Assembly: GCF_018257575.1 (NCBI RefSeq)
Contig: NZ_JAERJP010000002.1
Coordinates: 124,001-188,000, forward strand
Source of the DNA: Tatumella sp. JGM91
GTDB lineage: Bacteria; Pseudomonadota; Gammaproteobacteria; Enterobacterales; Enterobacteriaceae
Direction of reading: 5' to 3'
DNA: 64,000 bases
The stretch's first letter is position 1. Each line of letters starts with the position of its first letter. Below the pieces are notes generated by a model that was given only the letters and a program-made list of their open reading frames with translations, was not told where the DNA came from and did no database searches. The translations under genes and the position numbers were made by a program. Positions 9,345 through 18,461 of the stretch are shown one piece after another.

Positions 9345-10094
9345 TCAGAAAGTGTAACTGACACCACTCCACACCATTAACTGGCCGGATTTTGCCACCA
9401 TCGGGCTGTCTTTAATGGCGCTATCAAACCACTGATAACGACCGCCGAATCCCAGTTGCCAGCGTTCGGTTAATGGATAAATAGCGCTGACTTCGGCATA
9501 CGGATTCCAGCTGTCCCCCGTATGATAGCGCGAGATCCCGGATCTGGCCGATTCAGCAGAAGAAACGCCGTAGTAATAATCTGTCTGATGAGCACTATTC
9601 CAGCTGACCCCCGCCCCCGGGTTGACGGAAAACCCGCCAATCATTAACGGATAATGCCAGTTAGTATTCCAGATCAGCCCGTTGCTTTCGTCGAGTACAT
9701 CGCCTGTCAGTGACGTTTTCAGAACCCCCCAGTCGGCAGTGTGCTGCCACATCCCACCGCCCATCAGAGTCATATGACGTTTATCCAGCCGCTTCATGTC
9801 ACTGTAGTCATTTTTACCCGGTTTGAACTCTTCCCCGGAGGTCGTAATAATCAGGGAGAACTGGTCCTGATCATCTTTCCACAGATTATAACCCGCCTGC
9901 CAGCCGGAAATAAAAAAGTGCTCACCCTGATAATCCACCAGCGGCAGCGGGTAATATTTATTTTTATCGCCGTGATATGGCGATTGCATAAAGAGTACCG
10001 ACGCGCCTAAGGTTAACGGCGTATTTTCCGCCAATACCTGACCAGAAAAGCACGCCCCTATCAGGGTACTTACGCAAAAAAGTGATTTTTTCAA
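9345..10094 (-). CDS. mipA: MltA-interacting protein MipA (OmpV family outer membrane protein)
   Basis: The 249-residue protein has a cleavable signal peptide (cut probably after V-L-A near 22) and a beta-barrel pattern ending in an aromatic residue (S-Y-T-F). It belongs to the MipA/OmpV family and matches E. coli MipA (248 residues), which scaffolds the transglycosylase MltA and the synthase PBP1B. The family also includes porin-like proteins linked to antibiotic and osmotic response. The location next to yeaG is as in E. coli, without yeaE. Confidence 0.93.
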   Translation of the reverse strand: MKKSLFCVSTLIGACFSGQVLAENTPLTLGASVLFMQSPYHGDKNKYYPLPLVDYQGEHFFISGWQAGYNLWKDDQDQFSLIITTSGEEFKPGKNDYSDMKRLDKRHMTLMGGGMWQHTADWGVLKTSLTGDVLDESNGLIWNTNWHYPLMIGGFSVNPGAGVSWNSAHQTDYYYGVSSAESARSGISRYHTGDSWNPYAEVSAIYPLTERWQLGFGGRYQWFDSAIKDSPMVAKSGQLMVWSGVSYTF

Positions 10095-10494
10095 AATAAC
10101 AAAGTCCTGTAATTATATTAACTGGCGCAGTTTATCCTTACAGGATGCTGACTAGAATCACCTGAGCACAGATTGATCACATTTTATTTTACATTATTTC
10201 CCTGTCCGCCGGGCGGCAGCAAACCGCAACTTAGCCGGAAAGCCCGCACTTATAACTCCTCCGTTAATCATAAGGGTTACGCCGCATCTGATAAACAGAG
10301 GAAAATTGCCAGATAATTACTACAGTTAAATGATACGGCCCGGTAAACAGTGACTATTTTCTGTTTTCCGTCCCTTATATTTTTGTGCCCCCTGTCAGGG
10401 GGAAATGACTGATCACCGGGCCGTATCTCCGGGGGCAGATCCTGCAGGAACACGCTCCTCTACCTGTGCTAACACTGAAAGGACGGGCATCCCT
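10095..10494. promoter_or_regulatory. 400-bp region between mipA and yeaG with a multibranched yeaG leader
   Basis: No gene is seen. The yeaG-proximal part contains three nested pairings. An outer perfect 13-bp inverted repeat (GATACGGCCCGGT at 10332-10344, its complement at 10415-10427) encloses a 6-bp pair AAACAG/CTGTTT (10345-10350 with 10361-10366) stacked directly on it, and a GC-rich hairpin CCCCC/GGGGG (10388-10392 with 10398-10402). As RNA this would be a three-way junction ending about 68 bases before the yeaG start. YeaG has a normal ribosome site (AAAGGA) just before 10495. No convincing sigma54 or sigmaS promoter was recognised. Confidence 0.6.
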
Positions 10495-12429
10495 ATGAAT
10501 ATATTCGATCATTATCGCCAGCGTTACGAAGCGGCCAAAGACGAAGCGTTCACATTGCAGGAATTTCTTTCACTCTGTAAACAGGACCGCAGTGCCTATG
10601 CGAATGCCGCCGAACGGTTACTGACCGCTATCGGAAAACCGGTGATGGTAGACACGGCTCAGGATCCGAGGTTATCGCGGATTTTCTCTAACCGGATTGT
10701 GTCACGCTATCCTGCCTTTGAAGAATTTTACGGGATGGAAGACGCGATAGAACAAATCGTTGCTTATCTGAAGCACGCCGCTCAGGGCCTCGAAGAGAAG
10801 AAACAGATCCTTTATCTGCTGGGGCCGGTCGGGGGAGGTAAATCCTCGCTGGCTGAACGGCTGAAAGCCCTTATTCAGCGGGTCCCCATCTATGTGCTGA
10901 GTGCCAACGGGGAGCATAGTCCGGTCAATGACCATCCTCTTTGTCTGTTCAGTCCTCAGGAAGATGCCGGACTGCTGGAGAAAGAATATGCTATCCCGCG
11001 GCGTTACACTGGCACGATTATGTCGCCCTGGGCAGCGAAACGTCTGCATGAATTCGGCGGCGACATTACCCGTTTCCAGGTGGTTAAGGTCTGGCCGTCA
11101 GTGCTGCATCAGCTGGCTATCGCAAAAACTGAACCGGGCGATGAGAATAATCAGGATATTTCGGCACTGGTGGGTAAAGTCGATATCAGAAAACTGGAAC
11201 ACTTTGCACAAAATGACCCGGATGCTTACAGTTATTCCGGAGCCCTGTGTCGTGCTAACCAGGGGATCATGGAGTTTGTCGAAATGTTTAAAGCGCCAAT
11301 CAAGGTGCTTCATCCGTTACTCACCGCGACCCAGGAAGGTAACTATAATGGTACCGAGGGCATCTCTGCCCTGCCGTTTAATGGTATTATTCTGGCCCAC
11401 TCTAATGAATCCGAATGGGTCCGGTTCCGTAATAACAAAAACAACGAAGCCTTCCTTGACCGTGTTTATATTGTCAAAGTTCCTTACTGCCTGCGGGTAT
11501 CAGAAGAAATCAAGATTTATCAGAAACTGCTGAGTAACAGTGAGCTGGACAATGCCCCTTGTGCACCCGGCACCCTGGAAACCCTGGCGCGTTTTATTAT
11601 CCTTTCGCGGCTGAAGTCTCCTGAAAATTCGAGTATTTACTCAAAAATGCGGGTCTATGATGGCGAAACCCTGAAAGATACAGACCCGAAAGCAAAATCC
11701 TGGCAGGAATATCACGATTATGCCGGTGTCGATGAAGGTATGAACGGCTTATCTACCCGTTTTGCTTTTAAAATATTGTCACGGGTTTTTAACTTTGATC
11801 ATACGGAAGTGGCTGCCAATCCGGTTCATCTGTTTTATGTCCTGGAACAGCAGATTGAACGGGAACAATTCCCTGAGCAACAAGCCGGAAACTATCTGGA
11901 ATGTATCAAAGGCTATCTGATCCCGAAATATGCTGAGTTTATCGGTAAAGAGATACAAACAGCCTATCTGGAGTCTTACTCCGAATATGGACAGAATATT
12001 TTTGACCGCTATGTGACTTATGCTGATTTCTGGATCCAGGATCAGGAGTACCGCGACCCGGATACCGGACAACTGTTCGACCGTGAGTCACTGAATACTG
12101 AACTGGAAAAAATTGAGAAACCCGCCGGGATCAGCAATCCTAAGGATTTTCGCAACGAAATAGTTAACTTCGTCTTACGGGCCAGAGCACAGAATGGCGG
12201 CAGTAATCCGAACTGGACCAGTTATGAAAAGCTCAGGACGGTGATAGAGAAGAAAATGTTTTCCAATACGGAAGAACTGTTACCGGTGATCTCGTTTAAT
12301 ACCAAAACTTCTACCGATGAACAGAAAAAGCATGATGATTTTATCGACCGGATGATGGAAAAAGGTTATACCCGCAAACAGGTACGTCTGCTGTGTGAAT
12401 GGTATCTGCGGGTACGAAAATCTTCTTAA
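10495..12429 (+). CDS. yeaG: Serine protein kinase YeaG (PrkA family)
   Basis: The 644-residue protein has exactly the length of E. coli YeaG, a PrkA-type kinase of nitrogen-starvation and stationary-phase stress responses. An AAA-like N-terminal domain has a Walker A motif L-G-P-V-G-G-G-K-S-S near 105, and the PrkA C-terminal kinase-like domain covers the last 250 residues. The start chosen is M-N-I-F-D-H-Y at 10495, with ribosome site AAAGGA. The longer in-frame opening from 10405 would use the folded leader and is rejected. It is transcribed with yeaH. A hairpin separates the two genes. Confidence 0.96.
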   Translation: MNIFDHYRQRYEAAKDEAFTLQEFLSLCKQDRSAYANAAERLLTAIGKPVMVDTAQDPRLSRIFSNRIVSRYPAFEEFYGMEDAIEQIVAYLKHAAQGLEEKKQILYLLGPVGGGKSSLAERLKALIQRVPIYVLSANGEHSPVNDHPLCLFSPQEDAGLLEKEYAIPRRYTGTIMSPWAAKRLHEFGGDITRFQVVKVWPSVLHQLAIAKTEPGDENNQDISALVGKVDIRKLEHFAQNDPDAYSYSGALCRANQGIMEFVEMFKAPIKVLHPLLTATQEGNYNGTEGISALPFNGIILAHSNESEWVRFRNNKNNEAFLDRVYIVKVPYCLRVSEEIKIYQKLLSNSELDNAPCAPGTLETLARFIILSRLKSPENSSIYSKMRVYDGETLKDTDPKAKSWQEYHDYAGVDEGMNGLSTRFAFKILSRVFNFDHTEVAANPVHLFYVLEQQIEREQFPEQQAGNYLECIKGYLIPKYAEFIGKEIQTAYLESYSEYGQNIFDRYVTYADFWIQDQEYRDPDTGQLFDRESLNTELEKIEKPAGISNPKDFRNEIVNFVLRARAQNGGSNPNWTSYEKLRTVIEKKMFSNTEELLPVISFNTKTSTDEQKKHDDFIDRMMEKGYTRKQVRLLCEWYLRVRKSS

Positions 12430-12436
12430 CTACTAA

Positions 12437-12468
12437 GCTAACGGAGGATCTGAGGGTCTTCCGTTAGC
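12437..12468 (+). promoter_or_regulatory. Intercistronic hairpin between yeaG and yeaH
   Basis: A perfect 9-bp inverted repeat (GCTAACGGA at 12437-12445, TCCGTTAGC at 12460-12468) starts 8 bases after the yeaG stop and has no T-run. It probably stabilises the yeaG 3' end or tunes the ratio of the two products rather than terminating. Confidence 0.55.
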
Positions 12469-12517
12469 GGGCTGTCGTAAGCTGGCCCGTTTCACAGAAT
12501 ATGCCCGGGGGTATGCT

Positions 12518-13792
12518 ATGTCCTATTTTATCGATCGGCGACTCAACGGCAAAAATAAAAGTGCGGTCAACCGGCAGCGCTTTTTACGTCGTTATAAATC
12601 ACAAATTAAGAAGTCGCTTTCAGAAGCCATCAAGAAACGTTCTGTCACTGATACAGAAAGCGCTGAGTCTGTGTCGATTCCGGTCGCTGATATCCTTGAA
12701 CCGGTATTTCATCAGGGGGCCGGCGGCAACCGGGTGCGGGTGTATCCCGGAAATGATCAGTTTATCACCCGCGACCGTATCGAACGTCAGTCAGGCGGTG
12801 CGGGAAATGGCAGTGCTCAGGGGGATGCCAGCCCGCAAGGTGAAGGCGAAGATTCATTCAGCTTTACCCTGTCTAAAGACGAATATCTGGATCTGTTGTT
12901 TGATGATTTGGAGCTGCCGGATTTACAGAAAAATGACCATCACCGGCTCACTGAATACAAAGTACAGCGTGCCGGCTATACTGCTCACGGCGTTGCTTCG
13001 AATATCAGTGTGGTTCGTTCGTTACAAAATTCACTCGCCCGCCGTACCGCCATGACTGCGGCTAAACGCCGTCAGCTCCGGGAGCTGGAACAGTCACTGC
13101 AAGCCATCCGCGATCAGGACCCGGTTCAGCTGATGGAAGAGCAGCGATTATCCGCTGAAATTGCCAGCCTGAAAGCGGCGATAGACAGAGTGCCTTTTAT
13201 TGATACTTTCGACCTGCGCTATAAAAATGTTGAAAAACATCCCGAACCTTCCAGCCAGGCTGTCATGTTCTGCCTGATGGATGTTTCAGGTTCGATGGAT
13301 CAGCCGACCAGGGATATGGCAAAACGGTTTTATATTCTGCTGTATTTATTTCTTAGCCGCCGTTATAAAAATGTCGAAGTAGTCTATATCCGGCACCATA
13401 CGCAGGCTAAAGAAGTCGACGAACAGGAATTTTTTTACTCTCAGGAGACCGGGGGAACCATTGTCTCCAGTGCCCTGAAACTGATGGACCAGGTGATTAA
13501 ACAACGCTACGACCCGTTACAATGGAATATTTATGCCGCACAGGCTTCTGACGGTGATAACTGGGCCGATGATTCGCCGTTGTGCTACCAGCTACTGGCC
13601 AGTCAGCTGCTGCCGGTAGTCCGTTATTACAGTTATATAGAAATCACCCGCCGTGCTCATCAGACTCTGTGGCGGGAATATGAACAGCTACAGCATCAGT
13701 TTGATAATATTGCTATCCAGCCGGTCCGCGAACCTGAAGATATCTATCCGGTATTTCGTGAATTATTCCGCCGCCAGACAACCGGTAACTGA
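12518..13792 (+). CDS. yeaH: YeaH (UPF0229 / von Willebrand A-like partner of YeaG)
   Basis: The 424-residue cytosolic protein matches E. coli YeaH (427 residues). The N terminus is basic and gives way to a Gly/Ser/Gln-rich linker around 85-105. The C-terminal half has a VWA-like fold with the metal-site motif D-V-S-G-S-M near 255. It is the conserved partner of the kinase YeaG and works in the same stress pathway. The molecular role is not settled. It starts 88 bases after yeaG behind a G-rich ribosome site and is followed by its own terminator. Confidence 0.95.
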   Translation: MSYFIDRRLNGKNKSAVNRQRFLRRYKSQIKKSLSEAIKKRSVTDTESAESVSIPVADILEPVFHQGAGGNRVRVYPGNDQFITRDRIERQSGGAGNGSAQGDASPQGEGEDSFSFTLSKDEYLDLLFDDLELPDLQKNDHHRLTEYKVQRAGYTAHGVASNISVVRSLQNSLARRTAMTAAKRRQLRELEQSLQAIRDQDPVQLMEEQRLSAEIASLKAAIDRVPFIDTFDLRYKNVEKHPEPSSQAVMFCLMDVSGSMDQPTRDMAKRFYILLYLFLSRRYKNVEVVYIRHHTQAKEVDEQEFFYSQETGGTIVSSALKLMDQVIKQRYDPLQWNIYAAQASDGDNWADDSPLCYQLLASQLLPVVRYYSYIEITRRAHQTLWREYEQLQHQFDNIAIQPVREPEDIYPVFRELFRRQTTGN

Positions 13793-13798
13793 TCTGAT

Positions 13799-13825
13799 GG
13801 CCACTGACGGTGGCCGGTATTTTTA
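13799..13825 (+). terminator. Terminator after yeaH
   Basis: GGCCAC at 13799-13804 pairs with GTGGCC at 13810-13815, followed by GGTATTTTTA. It lies 7 bases past the yeaH stop. Confidence 0.75.
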
Positions 13826-13989
13826 CAGCAATAACAGTCCTGCTAATCAATGATTCAATTCAGTGCCGGCAAACGGTATACTTATCACCCGGCAAGTATC
13901 ACCGGCTGATCCTGTACCTGGTACCGGTATTTACAGGCTGTTAATCCTTTTCTGCTGAGTGCCGCGCTTTATCCGTAAAGGTGTAAAAC

Positions 13990-14088
13990 ATGAAGACTGG
14001 TTACCTGTTTCCTATCGCTATTATTGTTGCCGGTGTGGCATTACTGATTTGGTTTATCGCCAGTGGTGCATGGATGCCAGGCCAGTAA
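13990..14088 (+). CDS. yoaK: Small membrane protein similar to YoaK (32 residues)
   Basis: An ATG at 13990 preceded by an AAAGGTG ribosome site opens a 32-residue frame ending at 14088. The product starts M-K-T-G-Y-L-F-P-I and has one hydrophobic helix at about 7-25 (mostly I, V, A, L, W, F), with a short G-A-W-M-P-G-Q tail. This is the layout of E. coli YoaK, also 32 residues, which begins M-R-I-G-I-I-F-P, has a single helix and ends in P-G-A. YoaK is an inner-membrane small protein of unknown function. The gene follows yeaH after a terminator, so it likely has its own promoter. Confidence 0.75.
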   Translation: MKTGYLFPIAIIVAGVALLIWFIASGAWMPGQ

Positions 14089-14280
14089 ACACTTCCGGGC
14101 CAGCCAGGGTGAAGGGCGCGCGCCCGGACCGGTTATCCCCTGTTATACCATCTGCATTATGGTGTTGTTTTATCGCCGTTGTATAACTTCGGTAACAATG
14201 GAACTGGCGGTTATGCTGCAAACGCTGCCTCCGGTATCCCGGTTCTGTTCATAAATCATCGATATTCAGGGAGCTGTCAT

Positions 14281-16008
14281 TTGGAAACCAGCATGATTTA
14301 TAGTCTTTTTGTTATTGGCTCGGTGCTGGTAGCGTCAAGTATTATCCTCAGCGCATTTTCTTCACGGCTGGGGATCCCTATCTTAGTGATCTTCCTGGTG
14401 CTTGGCATGCTGGCCGGGGAGGACGGTATCGGCGGCATCGCTTTCGATAATTACCCGGCCGCTTACCTGATCTCAAACCTGGCTCTGGCAGTGATACTGC
14501 TGGACGGAGGGATGCGTACTAAAGCCAGTGCGTTTAAAGTTGCCCTCTGGCCGTCGTTATCGCTGGCGACCATCGGCGTGTTAGTGACTGCCGGTCTGAC
14601 CGGCCTGATGGCAGCCTGGTTATTTAATCTCGACCTGATGCAGGGATTTCTGATTGGTGCCATTATCGGTTCTACCGATGCAGCTGCCGTGTTTTCCCTG
14701 CTGGGCGGTAAAGGGCTGAATGAAAGGGTCAGCTCTACCCTGGAAATTGAGTCCGGCAGCAATGACCCGATGGCCGTATTTCTGACGATTACCCTGATAG
14801 AAATGATCCACAAAGGACAAAGCGGACTGGATATGATGTTCCTGGTGCATCTGGTGCAGGAGTTTGGTCTCGGGATTGTGTTTGGGATTGGTGGCGGTGT
14901 TGCTATCCAGCAATTAATTAACCGGATTTCATTGCCAGCCGGTTTATATCCCCTGCTGGCTGTCAGTGGCGGTATTCTGGTGTTTGCCTTCACCACCCTG
15001 ATGGAAGGCAGCGGTATCCTGGCGGTTTATCTGTGTGGCTGCTGGCTGGGTAACCGGCCGGTACGTAACCGCCACGGCATACTGCAGACTTTCGATGGTA
15101 TGGCCTGGTTAAGCCAGATCGGCATGTTTATCGTTCTCGGGTTACTGGTGGTTCCTACGGATTTATGGCATATCGCTGTTCCGGCAATGTTACTGTCATT
15201 GTGGCTGATTTTTATTGCCCGTCCGTTGTCGGTATTTGCCGGTTTACTGCCGTTCAAAAACTTTACCCTGCGCGAACGGTTTTTTATCAGTTGGGTCGGA
15301 TTACGCGGCGCGGTGCCGATTATTCTCGCGGTGTTTCCGATGATGGCCGGGCTGGATAATGCCAAACTCTATTTTAATATCGCCTTTTTTGTGGTGCTGG
15401 TGTCCTTAATGCTACAGGGAACCTCACTCAGCCGGGCCGCAAAGATGGCGAAAGTGGTGGTCCCGCCGGCCGCAGAGCCTATCCAGCGTATCGGGCTGGA
15501 TATTCACCCCGACAGCCCGTGGGAAGAGTTCGTTTACCAGCTCAGTGCCGATAAATGGTGCATTGGTGCCGCCCTGCGGGAGCTTGACATGCCGGAAGAG
15601 ACCCGGATCGCGGCCCTGTTTCGCGATAATTTACTGATGCATCCTTCCGGATCCACGCGTCTGAAAGAGGGTGATATTCTGTGTGTCATCGGTCGTGAAA
15701 AAGACTTACCGGCACTGGGCAAAATGTTCAGTGAGAGTCCGCCGGTTGCCCTTGAACAACGCTTCTTTGGTGATTTTATTCTCGATGCCGGTACTGATCT
15801 GTTCGATATTGCTCAGGTTTACGGTCTCGAACTGGATCAGGATATTCAGCCACATCAGCCGGTGGCAAAAATAATCGCTCAGCAACTGGGGGGGATCCCG
15901 GTGGTTGGCGACCAGCTCGAATGGCTTAATGTGATTTGGACAATTGCCGAAAAAGAAGATAACCGGATTGTCAAAGTGGGTGTCAGAATGATGGAAAGTC
16001 CGTCGTAA
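14281..16008 (+). CDS. cvrA: Potassium/proton antiporter CvrA (NhaP2 family)
   Basis: The inner-membrane cation/proton antiporter is needed for volume or potassium control at low osmolarity. The N-terminal 390 residues are a sodium/proton-exchanger domain of about 12 helices with I-L-L-D-G-G-M-R-T and [14 protein letters not shown]. The C-terminal part carries TrkA-C and CorC/HlyC-like ligand domains. The start is TTG at 14281: an AGGGAG ribosome site lies 7 bases upstream, and the resulting 575 residues align with the E. coli N terminus, which has the same nine residues to I-S-L-F. In-frame upstream ATGs lack support. Confidence 0.93.
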   Translation: METSMIYSLFVIGSVLVASSIILSAFSSRLGIPILVIFLVLGMLAGEDGIGGIAFDNYPAAYLISNLALAVILLDGGMRTKASAFKVALWPSLSLATIGVLVTAGLTGLMAAWLFNLDLMQGFLIGAIIGSTDAAAVFSLLGGKGLNERVSSTLEIESGSNDPMAVFLTITLIEMIHKGQSGLDMMFLVHLVQEFGLGIVFGIGGGVAIQQLINRISLPAGLYPLLAVSGGILVFAFTTLMEGSGILAVYLCGCWLGNRPVRNRHGILQTFDGMAWLSQIGMFIVLGLLVVPTDLWHIAVPAMLLSLWLIFIARPLSVFAGLLPFKNFTLRERFFISWVGLRGAVPIILAVFPMMAGLDNAKLYFNIAFFVVLVSLMLQGTSLSRAAKMAKVVVPPAAEPIQRIGLDIHPDSPWEEFVYQLSADKWCIGAALRELDMPEETRIAALFRDNLLMHPSGSTRLKEGDILCVIGREKDLPALGKMFSESPPVALEQRFFGDFILDAGTDLFDIAQVYGLELDQDIQPHQPVAKIIAQQLGGIPVVGDQLEWLNVIWTIAEKEDNRIVKVGVRMMESPS

Positions 16009-16134
16009 GCGGTCACCGCTCAGAATCATACAGCGGGTAAACGTTTGCCCGTTAAAAAACCTTATTTAGCACTTCCGGCTACCGTGGAAAAACGGTAGTC
16101 TTGTGCGCTTTTCTTCGGGTCACCTGCATAATTT

Positions 16135-17325
16135 ATGAATAAATATACGCTGTTACTGCTGAGTCTGGTTTTACTGGCCCCGCTGGGTATTGACCTGTAT
16201 CTTCCCACGCTGCCACAGGTGGCTGCCGGACTGGATACCCCGGTCAGCAATATACAATCGACTATCCCGCTTTTTCTGCTGGTGATGGGGCTGGGCCAGC
16301 TGGTTACCGGTCCGCTGGTGGATAATTTTGGCCGTAAACCCGTGGCAATAGCCGGTCTGACTCTGTATATCGCCGGCAGTCTGATGGCGGCCCTTTCTTG
16401 CCACTGGCCGTTATTTTTAACTGCCAGAATTATCCAGGGATGTGCTGTCTGTTGTACTGCCGTAGTGGCATTCAGCGGCGTTCGTGACCGGCTTAGCGGA
16501 GATCAAGCAGCCAGAACCTTCGGTTTTCTTAACGGCGCATTAAATATTGTCCCGGCACTGGCTCCCCTGCTGGGGGGGACACTGGCCGAATTCTGGGGGT
16601 GGCGTGCACCCTTCGGATTTCTGATGTTTTATGGCCTGCTGACTGGCGTGATTATCTTCCTGTTTTTGCCGGAAACCCGTCCGCACAATACTCTGAAAGT
16701 CCCCTTTTTCCCACTGAAACAATATGCCGCCATACTGTCAAACCCGCGGTTTATCTGTTTCTCGCTGGCGAATGCCGGGGCTCTGGGCATGGTCCTGACC
16801 TATGTTTCTCTGGCGCCGGATGTGCTGATGGAAAAAGGCGGTTTATCCCCTTTTACCTTCGCCTTAGCCTTTGGCGCTAACGGCCTGTGGATTATGCTGG
16901 TCAGCAGCGTGGTCAGTTTTGTTATCCGCAAAGCCGGCCGGCCTTTCTGTCTGCTGTTTGGCAGCCTGTGCATGCTGTTTGCTGCAGGGATGTTAAGCGG
17001 GGAAATACTGTTTTTCAATGAAGCTGCCCGTCAGTACTGGCTGAGTTATATGTTACCGGTGGCGGTAGCAGTGGCAGGGCTGGCACTTATCATCGGCCCG
17101 GCTACCAGTTATGCACTGGAACCTTACCAGCAGCAGGCCGGTATGGCCTCCGCATTACAGGGATTTATTCAGATGGCGGGCGGTGCCGGCGGCAGCCTCT
17201 GGGTTCTGGCCTTGCCACTGAGCCCGCAACAGGCGCTGACGGCAATGATGCTGGCGGGCTCAGTTCTGGCGATCATTGCCTGGTATTGCAGTCACCGGGT
17301 AAAAGGAACGCTCCGGGAACTGTAG
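16135..17325 (+). CDS. MFS drug efflux transporter, Bcr/CflA family
   Basis: The 396-residue protein has 12 predicted membrane helices. MFS signatures visible are D-L-Y-L-P-T-L-P near 20, typical of the Bcr/CflA group, and the loop 2-3 motif G-P-L-V-D-N-F-G-R-K-P. A V-R-D-R-L stretch near 122 recalls CmlA-type chloramphenicol exporters. It is probably a proton-driven exporter of a small drug or metabolite, with unknown substrate. It lies between cvrA and dadX, a junction that is direct in E. coli, and shares a terminator with dadX. Composition is like that of its neighbours, so recent transfer is not evident. Confidence 0.85.
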   Translation: MNKYTLLLLSLVLLAPLGIDLYLPTLPQVAAGLDTPVSNIQSTIPLFLLVMGLGQLVTGPLVDNFGRKPVAIAGLTLYIAGSLMAALSCHWPLFLTARIIQGCAVCCTAVVAFSGVRDRLSGDQAARTFGFLNGALNIVPALAPLLGGTLAEFWGWRAPFGFLMFYGLLTGVIIFLFLPETRPHNTLKVPFFPLKQYAAILSNPRFICFSLANAGALGMVLTYVSLAPDVLMEKGGLSPFTFALAFGANGLWIMLVSSVVSFVIRKAGRPFCLLFGSLCMLFAAGMLSGEILFFNEAARQYWLSYMLPVAVAVAGLALIIGPATSYALEPYQQQAGMASALQGFIQMAGGAGGSLWVLALPLSPQQALTAMMLAGSVLAIIAWYCSHRVKGTLREL

Positions 17326-17328
17326 TAT

Positions 17329-17361
17329 CACTGTCTCAGCCGGTTTCCGGCTGAGACAGTG
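17329..17361. terminator. Strong terminator between the MFS gene and dadX
   Basis: A perfect 15-bp inverted repeat with a TTT loop (stems 17329-17343 and 17347-17361) lies between the two convergent stops. It is one of the longest perfect stems in the window. U-runs are lacking on both sides. Confidence 0.85.
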
Positions 17362-17366
17362 ACTGC

Positions 17367-18443
17367 TTACAGAAGCCGGAAGGGTACCCGTGGTGCAACG
17401 GCACATAACAGTTCATAACCTACCGTTCCGCATGACTGCGCCACATCATCTGCCGGTACCTGTTGCCCCCACAGTTCGACAACAGACCCGATATGTGCCG
17501 CGGGACAGGGAGCCAGGTCTATCATCATCATATCCATCGACACCGCTCCCAGGGTGCGTGTCATAACACCGTCAACAGCGACAGGTGTTCCGCTCGGCGC
17601 ATGACGGGGATAGCCATCGGCATACCCGCAAGCCACTATCCCTATTTTATGCTCAGAGGCGGCATGATAGCGGTAGCCATAACCCACCCCTTCTCCCGGG
17701 GTTAACTGCTGAATACCAATAATTTCGCTGTGCAGCCCCATCACCGGCTTCAGTCCTGTTCCGGCAATATCCTGCCAGTTACCGGAAGGCGAAACGCCGT
17801 ACAGAATGATCCCCGGCCTGATCCACTGATGGTGGGTTTCGGGGTGCCAGAGCGTGGCCGCAGAGTTAGCAAAACAACGCGCGGGGACGCTCCCTAAACC
17901 GGCAGCAGCCTGCGCCATCAGAGCAACCGGCTGATCGACTCCGTCGCTAAGCTCCGCCCGCGCAAAATGTGTCATCAGTGTCATTTCACCGACATTGTCT
18001 AATGCAGCCAGCCGGTTCCAGACCTCCGGGACCTCATCCGGACGAAAACCGAGACGGTTCATACCGCTGTTCACTTTGACATAGATATCAAGGGGGGCAG
18101 ATAACCGGGCATTTGCCAGTGCGGTAATTTGCCATTCACTGTGTACGCTGGTGGTCAGCCGATAACCATCCAGCAGTGCGAGATCGGCTGCTTTAAAAAA
18201 GCCTTCCAGTAATAGCAACGGCTTCTGCCAGCCACTTTCGCGTAACTGAATAGCTTCTTCATAATTCAGCAGAGCAAAGCCATCACTCTCTGACAATGCA
18301 GTGTAGCAACGGGAAATACCATGCCCGTAGGCATTAGATTTCACAACAGACCAGACTTTTGCAGCAGGTGCAGCCTGTTTTACTATGGCTAAATTATGCT
18401 GTAGCGCCTGCTGGCTGACGGTTGCGATAATCGGTCGTGACAT
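17367..18443 (-). CDS. dadX: Catabolic alanine racemase
   Basis: The 358-residue PLP enzyme interconverts L- and D-alanine so that L-alanine can be oxidised by DadA. E. coli DadX has 356 residues. The PLP-binding lysine is in V-V-K-S-N-A-Y-G-H-G near 34. The second catalytic base, a tyrosine, is in G-V-G-Y-G-Y-R-Y-H near 255. It lies 18 bases downstream of dadA in the same direction, the standard dadAX operon. In E. coli the operon is controlled by Lrp and CRP. No sites were identified here. Confidence 0.97.
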   Translation of the reverse strand: MSRPIIATVSQQALQHNLAIVKQAAPAAKVWSVVKSNAYGHGISRCYTALSESDGFALLNYEEAIQLRESGWQKPLLLLEGFFKAADLALLDGYRLTTSVHSEWQITALANARLSAPLDIYVKVNSGMNRLGFRPDEVPEVWNRLAALDNVGEMTLMTHFARAELSDGVDQPVALMAQAAAGLGSVPARCFANSAATLWHPETHHQWIRPGIILYGVSPSGNWQDIAGTGLKPVMGLHSEIIGIQQLTPGEGVGYGYRYHAASEHKIGIVACGYADGYPRHAPSGTPVAVDGVMTRTLGAVSMDMMMIDLAPCPAAHIGSVVELWGQQVPADDVAQSCGTVGYELLCAVAPRVPFRLL

Positions 18444-18461
18444 ACAATTCTCCGGAAAACC

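Noticed and set aside
10432-10446. GG-N10-GC spacing before yeaG as a sigma54 promoter
   Set aside because: The invariant dinucleotides fit by spacing only. The surrounding TGGCAC and TTGC positions do not match.
12501-13055. 184-residue frame overlapping the yeaH start in another frame
   Set aside because: It is a shadow of yeaH. The yeaH frame has full-length family similarity.
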